Positions 45,917 to 55,784 are shown, counted from the stretch's first letter. The stretch: DNA of 64,000 bases from Clostridium sp. UBA4548 (GCF_002387895.1 NZ_DGLI01000006.1:22739-86738); one strand, 5' to 3'. Numbers and translations are program-made. Notes: generated by a model from the letters alone, not told the origin.

Positions 45917-47135
45917 GCTTTTTAGGAAGTATATTATCTAAGTTTATATAGCCATTTCCTTGCTTATATTTTTTATCATTAATTAGGGTAGCACTGTGTT
46001 TTAAAAGACCGTAAATATCAGCTGCCTTATAATCCATATTATGCTCATAAAGTAGAGCACAGACCCCAGCGATGAAACCGCAGGCTAAAGAAGTACCACT
46101 GCAATCTTTATAAAGATTTTTTAAATGGGAAGGGTAAATTTTCAAACCATTACGTTCGGAGATGTAACTTGTATCACAACATAAACTAATAATATTTTCA
46201 CTGGCAGCTATAAAATCAGGTTTTTGAAGGGATTTAGTTGAGCCACAGGAAGAATAAGAGGGAACCACATATTCTAGGGTGGTATCCATTCCCCCTACGG
46301 TGATTGCACTGGACAAAGTAGCAATACCTTTAATAGAATCCTCATCATTACCATTGTGGCCAGCAGGAACAATGGTAACTACATTTCTGTCTTTAAATTT
46401 TTCAAAAAGCTTATTATATAAATGAAGTATAAATTTAGACATATTAAAGGTTTCAAAAGGAAGGCATAAAACTTTTATGTTAAATTCTTCTATATCATTG
46501 TATAAGAATTCAAGAGCAAGTAAAGTAGTTGAGATATATGCTCTTCCTAGCTTATCAAAAGCCTTTATCATTACTATGTGGCTGTTAAGTGCGATTCCTT
46601 TATTCTTATCCTTAGACCCATAACCACTACCACAAATTTCACCAGCCATAAGAGTCCCGTGACCATTATCATCGTAAGGATAATTAAATCCATTAATTAA
46701 ATCCATAAATTTCTTTATTTTATTTTTAGGATTTAACAGGTCAGGATGGGGGTAAACACCACTATCGATAAGCCCTACACCTACTCCATTGCCACTTAAG
46801 TTATAGTCGCCCTTCAATATAGTAGAACTACTTTGAAGAGAGATTCCGTTGGCTGATAAAAGATTTCTACTGCAAAGTTGTGCAAAGTCATCTAAAGCAA
46901 CATACCGAATTTCAGGCAATTCAACTAATCGCTTAATGGAATTACCATTCATTATTGCAGTAATACACTTTACTGAGGGAATAGTAAAGATTACTTTGCC
47001 TCTAAGAGATTTAATTTTCTTTTCTATGTTTTCTCTAAGAGATTTGTACTCAATAATTATTCTATAGCTATTATATAAACTGCATGAAATTGCATGTTTT
47101 AGTGTAGGATCAAGTTTTCTACCAAAAAACAACAT
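45909..47135 (-). CDS. S8 (subtilisin-like) serine protease
   Basis: 408 residues. The catalytic triad is visible: Asp124 (GVGLIDSGV), His159 (NGHGTLMAG) and Ser349 (SGTSLACG), with oxyanion Asn261 (AGHNGN). No signal peptide is seen at the start MLFFGRKLDP; residues 1-110 look like an I9-type prodomain region (FTIPSVKCITAIMNGNSIKRLVELPEIRYVALDD), so it may act in the cytoplasm or be exported by an unrecognised route. TTGGAGG then CTCTC supports the ATG at 47135 over one at 47153. Its target is unknown. Confidence 0.92.
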   Translation of the reverse strand: MLFFGRKLDPTLKHAISCSLYNSYRIIIEYKSLRENIEKKIKSLRGKVIFTIPSVKCITAIMNGNSIKRLVELPEIRYVALDDFAQLCSRNLLSANGISLQSSSTILKGDYNLSGNGVGVGLIDSGVYPHPDLLNPKNKIKKFMDLINGFNYPYDDNGHGTLMAGEICGSGYGSKDKNKGIALNSHIVMIKAFDKLGRAYISTTLLALEFLYNDIEEFNIKVLCLPFETFNMSKFILHLYNKLFEKFKDRNVVTIVPAGHNGNDEDSIKGIATLSSAITVGGMDTTLEYVVPSYSSCGSTKSLQKPDFIAASENIISLCCDTSYISERNGLKIYPSHLKNLYKDCSGTSLACGFIAGVCALLYEHNMDYKAADIYGLLKHSATLINDKKYKQGNGYINLDNILPKKLK

Positions 47136-47201
47136 GAGAGCCTCCAAATACATTGTTACACTAGTATTATTATATGAAGAAGACTCTCAAATGTTAAACA
47201 A

Positions 47202-48095
47202 TTATTTTAAATTATATATTTCCTTACACATATTGAAAAATGCTGAACCAATAGGAGATAAGGTTCTCTTAGAACTAACAATTAAATAAATGCTACGATT
47301 AAGAGAGATATCTTCTAGGGAAGTAGATTTTAGTAATCCACTATGGAAATACTCCTCACAAAGACCACGGCTCATAATGGAGATTCCCATGCCAAGCTTA
47401 ACAAACTTTAATTGAGCATCTAGAGTATTAACTTCACAAAGCACCTTAATTTTATTTAAATCAACATTAGAATGAGCTAAAGATAATTCTAATGTTTGCC
47501 TAGTAGCGGATTCTTTCTCTCGAATTATAAAATTATATTTTAAAAGTTCATCAATAGTAACTTTATCGGGCAAGTTTAGTTTAGGGTTTGAAACTATAAC
47601 TAACTCATCTTCCATAATTTTAAAGCTTTTAATTTTTGCATTTTCAATGCTTGTACCAACAAGGCCTATCTCACAGTTTAAATCAATAATGTCCTTTATT
47701 ATTCCAACAGAACCTTGTTCTTTAACATTAAACTTTACGTTAGAATGAAGTTCGTTGAATTTATTGATAAGAGTGGGCAAAATGGAATTACAGGGAGTTG
47801 TACTAGCTGAAATATTTAATTTTCCTGAGATATTATTATTAAAGTTTGATAGCTCAGTTACTGCATGATTTCTAGTGTTTATTATGTCATTAGCATACTG
47901 AAGGAAAGACTCTCCAGCAGGGGTAAGGTTAACTTCCTTAGAAGTTCTATCAAAAAGTTGAATATTTAGGTCTCTTTCCAAGCTAGAAATATGAGAGCTT
48001 ATCGTTGGTTGAGAGAGGTAAATAGCATTTGCTGCCTTAGAAAAACTTCTAAGTTTAGCAACACTTATAAAAGCCTCTAATTGCTTAAAATCCAT
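47202..48095 (-). CDS. LysR family transcriptional regulator
   Basis: 297 residues. The N-terminal winged helix-turn-helix (MDFKQLEAFISVAKLRSFSKAANAIYLSQPTIS..., residues 1-62) is textbook LysR; the rest is the periplasmic-binding-like effector domain. AGGAG 8 nt upstream fixes ATG 48095. It resembles clostridial regulators tied to sulfur or selenium metabolism (CysL-like), which would be interesting next to the yedF cluster 45 kb away, but I cannot prove this from sequence. The nearest gene upstream on the same strand is a YdcZ transporter. Confidence 0.88.
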   Translation of the reverse strand: MDFKQLEAFISVAKLRSFSKAANAIYLSQPTISSHISSLERDLNIQLFDRTSKEVNLTPAGESFLQYANDIINTRNHAVTELSNFNNNISGKLNISASTTPCNSILPTLINKFNELHSNVKFNVKEQGSVGIIKDIIDLNCEIGLVGTSIENAKIKSFKIMEDELVIVSNPKLNLPDKVTIDELLKYNFIIREKESATRQTLELSLAHSNVDLNKIKVLCEVNTLDAQLKFVKLGMGISIMSRGLCEEYFHSGLLKSTSLEDISLNRSIYLIVSSKRTLSPIGSAFFNMCKEIYNLK

Positions 48096-48319
48096 ACATG
48101 TCACTCCTAACACTAATTTAAAATTCATTATAATTATCTCTTTAAGTATTATAAATTTCAATAGGAAATATTTAAATTTATAATAAAAATATTTTTTATG
48201 TAATAATTTCTAGTAAAAGAAAGGAAGCAAGTTGAATTTTAAGTATAGAAGAACAGATACTAAAGACAGATATAATACAGACAACTTATAGTATGAATAT
48301 CTTTAAGTTGTAGTTTTTC

Positions 48320-48357
48320 AAAAAATAAAAATGGAAAAGCATTAATTAGCTTTTCCA
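48320..48357 (-). terminator. Terminator after YdcZ gene
   Basis: On the minus strand: TGGAAAAGC, 8-nt loop, GCTTTTCCA, then TTTTTATTTTTT. The stop codon lies in the loop. Confidence 0.88.
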
Positions 48358-48777
48358 CTTAAAAATAATAATTCCAAGTATCATTATAGCTACACCTAAA
48401 AATTGTCTAAAGCCACAACGTATACACTGTGCACCAAACCACCCAAAATGGTCAATTGCTGCTGCAGCAGTAAGTTGAGCAACTAAAATTATAGCTATTG
48501 CTAGGGTAGTCCCTAGAGCACCTATTCCACGCATAACTGTAAAAGTTATAACTGCACCGAGGACACCACCTAATAGGTATAACTTATTAGCATCTTTAAT
48601 AGCCCTAAAGCTACCATCACCCATAGCAAAGGCTGCAACTAGTGAGGATATAAGAGCTATACCTTGGACAAACACACTAGTTTCCCAAAGTCCAATTTTT
48701 TGTCCTAATCTTGTGTTAAAAACTCCTTGAAGGCTCATGGCAGCACCTGCCACAATGGAGAAAATGATACCTAACAT
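48346..48777 (-). CDS. YdcZ (DUF606) family DMT-type membrane transporter
   Basis: 143 residues with four or five membrane helices. The family pattern MLGIIFSIVAGAAMSLQGVFNTRLGQKIG and the DHFGWFG motif near residue 110 are clear. The family belongs to the drug/metabolite transporter superfamily; usually two half-size proteins work together, but only one copy is here (a pair occurs at 60.4-61.3 kb). Substrate unknown. The 250-bp gap to the LysR gene contains the terminator and no gene. Confidence 0.88.
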   Translation of the reverse strand: MLGIIFSIVAGAAMSLQGVFNTRLGQKIGLWETSVFVQGIALISSLVAAFAMGDGSFRAIKDANKLYLLGGVLGAVITFTVMRGIGALGTTLAIAIILVAQLTAAAAIDHFGWFGAQCIRCGFRQFLGVAIMILGIIIFKWKS

Positions 48778-48832
48778 AAAATCACCATCCTCAAGGATAG
48801 TTTAACCAAGAAATATAACAAATATTTATTAA

Positions 48833-49321
48833 TTAATAACCTTGATTTTGTCTTTCATGATTAATTTCATTTTTGCTTACATAAGCCTTTTCTATATCCT
48901 CTTCATTGAAGCCTAACATATTTCCTAGGTTTAGAAAATTGTTAAATAGGGTTATGTAGTTTTCTCTAGTTTTATTTCCTAGAAAATTAGAAATAAGGCA
49001 ACTTAATTTTAGAAAGCTATCAGTGGCATCATCATGTGAACTTTCAGGAGCACTTAGCAAAATATCCTTAAAGTTACTGGAAATTCCTATGCTTAAAATA
49101 AAATGAAGGCAATCTACATATTCTTCTAAAATTACTTCCTTGGGAGAAGCAGTTTTTTTGCTCCAAAACTTAAAGCATCTTGTTTCGTTTGCAAGTTCAC
49201 CAACCTCCACAAAAAGAGCTAGAACCTTTTTATTAATTAAGCATTGATTTTCAAGGTTATGTTCATTTTCAATTCTTTTATCTAAAACTTCCTGCATTGA
49301 AAAAAGTTTATTTAAATCCAT
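48833..49321 (-). CDS. Dimeric dUTPase (MazG-like, dUTPase_2)
   Basis: 162 residues, all-helical. EVGELANETRCFKFWSKK and EEYVDCLHFILSIG supply the paired acidic metal-binding motifs (ExxE..ExxD) of the dimeric dUTPase family. It would hydrolyse dUTP to dUMP, preventing uracil in DNA. Ribosome binding site AGAGAGG on the minus strand. It is transcribed after the two 2H-type genes, 38 nt downstream of the first. Confidence 0.88.
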   Translation of the reverse strand: MDLNKLFSMQEVLDKRIENEHNLENQCLINKKVLALFVEVGELANETRCFKFWSKKTASPKEVILEEYVDCLHFILSIGISSNFKDILLSAPESSHDDATDSFLKLSCLISNFLGNKTRENYITLFNNFLNLGNMLGFNEEDIEKAYVSKNEINHERQNQGY

Positions 49322-49359
49322 TAGTTTTCCTCTCTTTTAACTTAAGTTTATTTCAAAGT

Positions 49360-49911
49360 TTAAGAAAGTACATAGGTATAAACTACCATATCACTCTCAT
49401 CCATGGTTGGTTTCCATAATTCCAAGGTTTTAACTTTGATTTTTATATTATAACATAGGTTATGAGCTACGTTACAAGCAGTTTCATAATCAAAATCACT
49501 CCATTGATTTTTTGAAAAATACGAATTAGCCAGAGAAATATGAAGAATATAGTTATCTAAGTTTTCTCTAACCTTAAAGCCAGTTTCTTTCAATGTAGTG
49601 TTTAAGTTGTAGGATAATTTCTCTAGAGGACCACCTTTCAATAAATTTAAATTAACAGATTTGTGAGGAGGTTCAAAACAAACAACACCATTTGATTCTA
49701 CTTCAAAGGGTTCATAGCTTTTAATAACCTCTTTAATCCATAAATCTAAGGCTTTCAAATCAGGATCCTCAATTGTTTCTACTGTAATGTGAAGCTTTGG
49801 AAGCTTTTCATCAGGGGTAAACAGCTTATATTTTGCACATAGTTCTCTTTGAATAATCTCTACTTCCTTATAAGAATCACAATCCAAATTTGCTACTAAG
49901 TAATAAATCAT
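49360..49911 (-). CDS. 2H phosphoesterase superfamily (2'-5' RNA ligase-like) protein
   Basis: 183 residues. Both H-x-T/S motifs of the 2H fold are present: His41-Ile-Thr43 (KLHITVET) and His124-Ile-Ser126 (YILHISLAN), spaced as in the family. Members cleave 2',3'-cyclic or 2'-5' phosphodiester bonds in RNA-derived substrates; the actual substrate is unknown. Its start ATG at 49911 follows the upstream paralogue by 23 nt, so the two are likely cotranscribed with the dUTPase. Confidence 0.82.
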   Translation of the reverse strand: MIYYLVANLDCDSYKEVEIIQRELCAKYKLFTPDEKLPKLHITVETIEDPDLKALDLWIKEVIKSYEPFEVESNGVVCFEPPHKSVNLNLLKGGPLEKLSYNLNTTLKETGFKVRENLDNYILHISLANSYFSKNQWSDFDYETACNVAHNLCYNIKIKVKTLELWKPTMDESDMVVYTYVLS

Positions 49912-49934
49912 TGTATAGCCCCCAATATTTAAAC

Positions 49935-50480
49935 TTAATAATCTTTTAGGGTATAAGTTTTTACAATGGAATCCTTTTTACTATTTAATGCTTTCCAAAT
50001 TTCAATTCTATTTATTTTTGCAAACTTAAGGAAATCTTCTTTGCTCTTTGAACTATCAATAATCAAAGCATTATTTGAAGAAGCCTTTCTTATATTGTGA
50101 TTTGCAGTAGATAACGGAATGTTAAAGGTATTTGAATTAAAATCTCTAACAGAAAAACCGTGTAAGTTTAAGGTGTCAAACATATTCCTCCAGATTCTAT
50201 TTATATAACCCTTATCTTCTACTTTAAGGTTTACTGTGTTTAACTCATCACTAAGTATAAGATTGTTATCTATACCAACTTTAAACTTTTTATAAGGACT
50301 AATTATTTTAGTAATAACTTCATCTAGTTTCTCAAAATCTGCATTAGTCACTGACCCAAGAGGAATATATAAACATGGAGTGTTTTTAAACAACTTATAT
50401 TTTCTGCTTACATTCTTTTGTATATTTACAATATCAGTGGAAGAGTTTTCATCCAATATTGCAACTAAATAATATTTCAT
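49935..50480 (-). CDS. Degenerate paralogue of the neighbouring 2H phosphoesterase
   Basis: 181 residues, clearly related to the next gene along its length (MKYYLVAILD versus MIYYLVANLD, KYKLF, EIWK versus ELWK, and the TYTL / TYVL ends). Both catalytic motifs are lost: the first reads CLYIPLGS (Tyr38, Pro40 in place of His and Thr) and the second TFNIPLST (Asn120, Pro122). The reading frame is intact, so a non-catalytic partner or binding role is more likely than decay. Good ribosome binding site GGAGGAAAG. Confidence 0.8.
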   Translation of the reverse strand: MKYYLVAILDENSSTDIVNIQKNVSRKYKLFKNTPCLYIPLGSVTNADFEKLDEVITKIISPYKKFKVGIDNNLILSDELNTVNLKVEDKGYINRIWRNMFDTLNLHGFSVRDFNSNTFNIPLSTANHNIRKASSNNALIIDSSKSKEDFLKFAKINRIEIWKALNSKKDSIVKTYTLKDY

Positions 50481-50958
50481 ATCTTTCCTCCAAAAATAAC
50501 ATAATATTAACGTATAATATATAGGGAGTCTAATTATAAACGTAAAAAATACATAACTTATCTGTCAAACCCTATAAAGTGGCATATCTATTGGCATATA
50601 GAGGGCCCCTATTAATTTGTTAATTATAAGATATTATAACATATTTAAATTCTATTGTAATAGGTTAGTAGAATTACATGGAAAAACTATAACCTTTTTT
50701 ATTATTTACACTAAGTTGGCAAAAAAAACCTGACACATATTTTAAAATTATTGTTAAAATATCAGCAGTATATGATATAATAAAAAATGTATGACCTACA
50801 GATGTGAAAATTTTGTGAATTAAAGTCATATAAATTAGAAATTTGATATATAAATATTGAAAAAATCTTAAGGGAACCAAGGAAGACTTATGAATAAACA
50901 AAGTTTAAAAGTGGTTTACCTATAGTATAGATAAAAAAATAGTGAGGATGATACCTAA
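50481..50958. other. Divergent intergenic region, about 480 bp
   Basis: Between the minus-strand 2H gene and murA. AT-rich with a GGCATATCTATTGGCATATAG imperfect repeat near 50582 and a TATAAT at about 50777 that could serve murA. An open frame at 50674-50901 (minus) lacks a ribosome binding site and coding character. Confidence 0.45.
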
Positions 50959-52218
50959 ATGGAGAAACTGGTTATTAACGGTGGTAAATCTATATTTGGA
51001 AAAGTTAATATAAATGGAGCTAAGAATGCAGCTGTAGCTATATTGCCTGCAGCAATTATAGCGAGCAAGGGAGTTTCAACTATTGATAACATACCAAATA
51101 TTGAAGATATAAATTGCATAGAGAAAATTTTAAAATACTTAGGATGTAAGGTGGAGAAGTCTTTAAACTCCATAACAATAGATAGTACAGAAATTACAAC
51201 TACTAATGCTGATATTGAAGAAGTGAGAAAGATGAGAGCTTCTTACTATTTTCTAGGAGCATTACTTGCTAGATTTAAAGAAGCAAGAGTAGAATTGCCA
51301 GGGGGATGCCCTATTGGGGTAAGACCTATAGACCAACATATCAAAGGATTTGAGGCCCTAGGTGCAAAAGTTGTTATTGAACACGGAGCTGTAAATATAA
51401 AAGTAGAAGACGAGTTAATAGGGACTAGTATTTACTTTGACGTAGTGAGTGTAGGGGCTACAATTAACGTGATGCTAGCTGCTACCTTGGCTAAAGGTGT
51501 GACAGTTTTAGAAAATGCAGCAAAGGAACCTCATGTAGTGGATGTAGCTAACTTCTTAAATAGCATGGGAGCTAACATTAAAGGGGCAGGAACAGATATC
51601 ATAAGAATTACAGGAGTAGAAGAACTTACAGGATGTAATTATTCTGCAATTCCAGACCAAATTGAAGCAGGTACTTTTATGATTGCTACTGCAGCTTGTG
51701 GTGGAGAAGTAATCATAAACAATGTAATTCCAAAACATCTTGAATCTATTTCAGCAAAATTAATTGAAATGGGAGCTGAAGTAATAGAGCATGATGATGC
51801 AATCACTGTAAAGTCTAATGGGAAGTTAAAAGGGGTAAATATAAAAACTTTGCCTTACCCTGGATTTCCAACAGATTTACAACAACCAATGAGTACACTT
51901 TCAACTATAGCAGGTGGAAGAAGTATAATTAACGAAAGCATTTATGAGAGTAGATTTAAGCATGTAGATGAACTAAAGAAAATGGGTGCTAACATAAAAG
52001 TTGAGGGAAGAATTGCAATAATTGATGGGGTAGAGCTTTTAACAGGGGCTCAAGTTAGAGCAACGGATTTAAGAGCTGGAGCTGCCATGGTTATAGCAGG
52101 GTTAATTGCAAAGGGAACTACTATTGTAGAAGGAATTGAACATATTGATAGGGGCTATCCAAATATTGAAAATAAATTCAAGGCTTTAGGTGCAGACATA
52201 AAGAGAATATATGAGTAA
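50959..52218 (+). CDS. murA: UDP-N-acetylglucosamine 1-carboxyvinyltransferase
   Basis: 419 residues. Active-site Cys117 in the loop [38 protein letters not shown] start and the [19 protein letters not shown] segment. It adds enolpyruvate to UDP-GlcNAc, the first committed step of peptidoglycan synthesis, and is the fosfomycin target. Firmicutes often have two copies; only this one is in the window. GTGAGGATGA is the likely ribosome binding site. Confidence 0.95.
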   Translation: MEKLVINGGKSIFGKVNINGAKNAAVAILPAAIIASKGVSTIDNIPNIEDINCIEKILKYLGCKVEKSLNSITIDSTEITTTNADIEEVRKMRASYYFLGALLARFKEARVELPGGCPIGVRPIDQHIKGFEALGAKVVIEHGAVNIKVEDELIGTSIYFDVVSVGATINVMLAATLAKGVTVLENAAKEPHVVDVANFLNSMGANIKGAGTDIIRITGVEELTGCNYSAIPDQIEAGTFMIATAACGGEVIINNVIPKHLESISAKLIEMGAEVIEHDDAITVKSNGKLKGVNIKTLPYPGFPTDLQQPMSTLSTIAGGRSIINESIYESRFKHVDELKKMGANIKVEGRIAIIDGVELLTGAQVRATDLRAGAAMVIAGLIAKGTTIVEGIEHIDRGYPNIENKFKALGADIKRIYE

Positions 52219-52261
52219 ATCTTTGAATTCTTCTGTTAAAGTCAACTAGAAGGAGTATAAT

Positions 52262-53047
52262 ATGAAATTTTGTCCGTTATTTAGTGGTAGTAGTGGAAAT
52301 AGTATATTTGTAGCTAGTGATAATACAAGAGTTTTAATAGATGTGGGAATGCCAGGGAAATCCATAGAAAATGAACTTTTAAACATTGAGGAAAACCCAA
52401 AAGAAATTGATGGAATTTTTGTTACCCATGAACACTCAGATCACATTAAAGGAATAGGAGTTCTATCAAGAAGGTATGATATACCTATATATGCTAATGA
52501 ACTAACTTGGAAAGCAATGTTTGATAAAATTGGTAAGGTGAAAGAGCATAATGTTAAAATTATAGAAGGAAACTTTACAGAGATTAAAGACATTACTGTG
52601 GAAAGTTTTGAAACAGCTCATGATGCGGCAAGGCCATCAGGATATAAAATTCATTCTAAAAGGGGTAAAGCTTGCGTTGCTACAGATTTAGGGCATTTTT
52701 CCCATAGCGTGAAACAAGCATTGAAGGATGCTGATGTAGTGCTCTTAGAAAGCAATCATGATATAGAAATGCTAAAGTTCGGTCCTTACCCGTATCCACT
52801 AAAGAAGAGAATTTTAAGCGATATAGGACATCTTTCTAATGAGGCATGTGGAAGAGCTATTTTAGATATTTTAGGAATTAATTATAAGACTATTTACTTA
52901 GGACACTTAAGCAGAACAAATAATTATCCTGAACTTGCCTATGAAACAGTACTTAGTGTGCTAAGAGAAAATTCTGTGGAATTAGGAAAAGATATGACTT
53001 TAAATATGGCAAGTAGAGACAAACATAGCTTAGTAACACAGCTATAG
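52262..53047 (+). CDS. walJ: MBL fold metallo-hydrolase WalJ (YycJ)
   Basis: 261 residues. Opens MKFCPLFSGSSGNSIFV, with zinc-binding HEHSDH at about 58-63, DLGHFS and GHLSRTNN later. The family is the YycJ/WalJ exonuclease-like beta-lactamase fold. It is usually found in the walRK cluster near rlmH, as here four genes before rlmH, although walRK is absent. Ribosome binding site AGAAGGAG. Confidence 0.9.
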   Translation: MKFCPLFSGSSGNSIFVASDNTRVLIDVGMPGKSIENELLNIEENPKEIDGIFVTHEHSDHIKGIGVLSRRYDIPIYANELTWKAMFDKIGKVKEHNVKIIEGNFTEIKDITVESFETAHDAARPSGYKIHSKRGKACVATDLGHFSHSVKQALKDADVVLLESNHDIEMLKFGPYPYPLKKRILSDIGHLSNEACGRAILDILGINYKTIYLGHLSRTNNYPELAYETVLSVLRENSVELGKDMTLNMASRDKHSLVTQL

Positions 53048-53203
53048 AGTTGTAGAGGTTTAAAAATCTACACTAACTAGTTCATGTAGGCTTCCAAGAT
53101 TAAAATTAAATGAGTAATTTCTAAAAGCCGTAGGGAAATCAGGGCATATTTAGATTTAAATTTAATTTGATTTCCTAGAAAATAATATAGTTAGGAGGAA
53201 GTT

Positions 53204-53779
53204 ATGAGTAAGAAATTAGTAATAGCAGTAAGTATATTATTAGTAATTATTACAGCGGGAATTATTTTTAAGGTTACTGATGGGAAAAAAGATAAGGTAA
53301 GCATTGCAACGAAAGAAAAATTAGAAAATAGTAAATTTCCTTCAGAAAAAGATGGATTTATTCAAATTGACCTTTATTTTAATGATTCTAAAGATGAAAA
53401 TAAGAGCCTTTTAAAAGAAGAAAGACTTCTTAATAAAGAGGAGCTTGTTGGTGAAATTATAATGCAACAGCTAATTAAAGGGCCAGCAGTGGTTAGTAGT
53501 TCTAAGCCAACACTTCCTAAAGAAACTAAGCTTTTAAGTTTTTCTATTAAAGAGGGAATTGCGCATGTAAATTTAAGCAACAACGTAGAACTTGCTATGA
53601 CAGAGGGTCAGGAAAAGACTTTATTGTCATCCATAGCAAGCTCACTAACCCAATTGCCTTCTGTGGAAAAAATAATGATTACTGTAGAAAATAAGAACAT
53701 AGAAACTTTAGGTGGAAATTATAATATTTCAAAACCTTTTACAAAAGATAATATTGAAACATTAAAAATTCAAAAATAA
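53204..53779 (+). CDS. GerMN domain protein, membrane-anchored
   Basis: 191 residues. An N-terminal membrane helix (about 4-24, LVIAVSILLVIITAGIIF) precedes a GerMN (sporulation/germination-type) domain at about 45-175 with IDLYFNDSKDE, LKGPAVV-like and AHVNLSNNVELAMTEGQEKTLLSSIASSLTQLPSVEKIMITVE. Proteins with this domain act in spore germination or cortex-related functions. Ribosome binding site AGGAGG. Confidence 0.87.
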   Translation: MSKKLVIAVSILLVIITAGIIFKVTDGKKDKVSIATKEKLENSKFPSEKDGFIQIDLYFNDSKDENKSLLKEERLLNKEELVGEIIMQQLIKGPAVVSSSKPTLPKETKLLSFSIKEGIAHVNLSNNVELAMTEGQEKTLLSSIASSLTQLPSVEKIMITVENKNIETLGGNYNISKPFTKDNIETLKIQK

Positions 53780-53860
53780 GTAATTGTTGAAAAAGGTGGG
53801 TATTTTTATTATAATTAACTAACAAAGATGTAATACATTGAATAAAAAGGAGATAAGAAC

Positions 53861-54358
53861 ATGGGTTTATATACAAACTGGACGGATTATGTTGTAGATT
53901 TTGTTAGAGAAAATGGTGAGCCAGCATTCTGGAAAGAGTATGCACAAGTTGAAACTAACATATATAGCAAAGTATTAGCTAACCATAGTGGTGAGTTAAA
54001 AGGTATACTAAGTGAATTATCAAAACAATTTGGTGTAACTGACATACAATTCATGGGATTCTTAGATGGAATAAATGAGAGTTTAGAAAATGATCTTGAT
54101 CTTGAAAAAATCGAGGGAGATTCAGAAGTAGAACTTAAAATAAACTTTGAAAAGTTATATTTCAACATGTTAGACTCTAAAGCAGACTACCTTTATTCAT
54201 TACCACAATGGGATGGAATATTCTCAGAAGAAAAGAGAAAAGAAATCCAAAGACAATGGAGAAGTTCAAAAACTGTTGTTAATGAAAACAAAGTTGGAAG
54301 AAATGAACCTTGTCCATGTGGAAGCGGAAAAAAATATAAGAAATGCTGTGGCAACTAA
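53861..54358 (+). CDS. SEC-C domain protein
   Basis: 165 residues. The body (about 1-140) is helical and lacks a recognisable enzyme motif; the last 20 residues are a SEC-C zinc motif, [16 protein letters not shown]. Similar proteins occur near walJ/rlmH in clostridia. SEC-C often marks contact with the ribosome or SecB-like partners; function not known. Ribosome binding site AAAAGGAG. No gene in the following 196-bp gap. Confidence 0.86.
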   Translation: MGLYTNWTDYVVDFVRENGEPAFWKEYAQVETNIYSKVLANHSGELKGILSELSKQFGVTDIQFMGFLDGINESLENDLDLEKIEGDSEVELKINFEKLYFNMLDSKADYLYSLPQWDGIFSEEKRKEIQRQWRSSKTVVNENKVGRNEPCPCGSGKKYKKCCGN

Positions 54359-54554
54359 TTAGTTTAGCACAATAATTTTAGAATTTAAGCATCTTTATGA
54401 GTTATAGAATAAATAACTTATAAGGGTGCTTGTTTTGCATTAAATTAGGTTTTCATTGGCAACATAGTGTTACAAGATGCTTAAAGTATGGAAAGCAGCA
54501 CATTAAATAATACTATTACATATTTTGAAAAAGATATTTACATAAGGAGATATT

Positions 54555-55034
54555 ATGAACATAACAGTGATTTCAGTGGGAAAATTAAAAGAAAAGTATT
54601 TAAAAGAAGCCATAGATGAATATGCTAAAAGACTTCAAAGATATTGCAAAATATCAATAATTGAACTTCAGGACGAAAAAACTCCTGACAATGCCTCAGA
54701 AAAGGAAGAATTACAAATCAAAAATAAAGAAGGGGAAGCAATACTAAAGGCCATTAAAGATAATAGCTTTGTAATAGCTCTAGACCTAAAAGGAAAAATG
54801 CTAACCTCAGAGGAATTTAGCTCCTACATAGAAGAATTAGGGGTAAGTGGGAAAAGTGACTTAGCATTTGTTATAGGTGGTTCCTTAGGGCTTGCCCAAG
54901 AGGTACTAAATAGAGCAAACTATAAGTTGTGCTTCTCCAAGATGACATTCCCACACCAATTATTTAGAGTAATGTTACTAGAGCAGATATATAGAGGTTT
55001 TAGGATAATGAAGGGTGAACCGTACCATAAGTAA
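54555..55034 (+). CDS. rlmH: 23S rRNA (pseudouridine1915-N3)-methyltransferase
   Basis: 159 residues, SPOUT fold. MNITVISVGKLKEKYLKEAIDEYAKRL opening, FVIGGSLGLAQEVLNRA (SAM pocket), and the invariant end FPHQLFRVMLLEQIYRGFRIMKGEPYHK. It methylates the pseudouridine at 1915 of 23S rRNA. Its last codons form the first copy of a direct repeat (55014-55033) that recurs downstream three times. In staphylococci the same codons are the SCC integration site (orfX). The gene itself is intact. Confidence 0.97.
   Translation: MNITVISVGKLKEKYLKEAIDEYAKRLQRYCKISIIELQDEKTPDNASEKEELQIKNKEGEAILKAIKDNSFVIALDLKGKMLTSEEFSSYIEELGVSGKSDLAFVIGGSLGLAQEVLNRANYKLCFSKMTFPHQLFRVMLLEQIYRGFRIMKGEPYHK
55014..55033 (+). 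repeat. rlmH-end direct repeat, copy 1 (attachment-site-like)
   Basis: GGTGAACCGTACCATAAGTA at the extreme 3' end of rlmH. The 16-bp core GAACCGTACCATAAGT (55017-55032) is repeated perfectly at 58394 and 59560. Confidence 0.85.
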
Positions 55035-55500
55035 ATGAGGTTTTTAACTCCATAACAGTTATATCAATGAGTGTATTGGAGTGGCATATGGTACCTTATC
55101 ACCATAAATGAAATAATTTGATTTTGGAATATAGCAGTTCATCAATACTTGTATTTGGGAGAATTTTTTATTTATTATAACCTTTTTACTTGGATTTTAA
55201 ATTAAATATACTTATAAATAAAATGGCAGTGGTGGCGAAATACTGACTTACTTAAAATTATAATATGAAAGTGTAAGGGTAAAGGACGGTATATACAGAT
55301 TACTTCGTTTCTATGCATACCTCAGAAGAGGATAGAAAATCGTGTCATAAGAAATACCTCTTTAGCAACAAGACTATCATAGTGCTATATGCACCGTAGA
55401 CTCTCGGCTTTGCGACACCACCTTTTGATAAGTTTGACCTTGTCTCTACTTATTTTGAATATATTTCCCTTTTTATTACTTTGGTTTGGGATAATGCCAT
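55035..55500. other. Non-coding left part of cassette 1
   Basis: No supported gene. From about 55260 the base composition is visibly less AT-rich than the chromosome, as in the erm region, suggesting a common foreign origin. On the minus strand short frames with coding flavour occur but are interrupted by stops; I could not identify a parent gene. Confidence 0.45.
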
Positions 55501-55504
55501 CTTA

Positions 55505-55715
55505 CAAAGGATACCTGTTATAAACTTCTGCCGCTGCCATATCTGACATGGGTGTAGAAGAGGATAACCGTTTTTTCTAAAAATCACGTTCCGATAGAAA
55601 GCTCTTAATTGCCTGCGAAATAGTAGTCGTCCAAACAGGATAGCCAATAAAAACAATATCGTACGGATCTATGTTTTTTATCGTGCTTTTGAGTAGAGGA
55701 ATATAAATGAGAAAA
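55505..55715 (-). pseudogene. Flavodoxin family fragment, frameshifted
   Basis: Minus-strand frame reading NIDPYDIVFIGYPVWTTT followed by ISQAIKSFLSERDF, the flavodoxin segment before the FMN-binding loop. It then hits TAG; shifting frame by one base restores FLEKTVILFYTHVRYGSG, typical of the next strand. The N-terminal third (TGNT-type motif) and the end are missing. It lies just downstream of erm. Confidence 0.65.
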
Positions 55716-55784
55716 CAGGTTTTTCACTTTATTTGTCAGATAAAATGAACTTTTCCGTTTGAATCTGGATTTTGTGCTAAAAGT

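Noticed and set aside
50674..50901. 75-residue minus-strand open frame before murA
   Set aside because: AT-rich, no ribosome binding site, and lies across the likely murA promoter.
53042..53070. Terminator after walJ (GTAGA..TCTAC)
   Set aside because: Only 5 bp with no U tract; too weak to call.
55450..55656. 68-residue basic open frame on the minus strand
   Set aside because: It is the wrong frame of the flavodoxin remnant, with no ribosome binding site.
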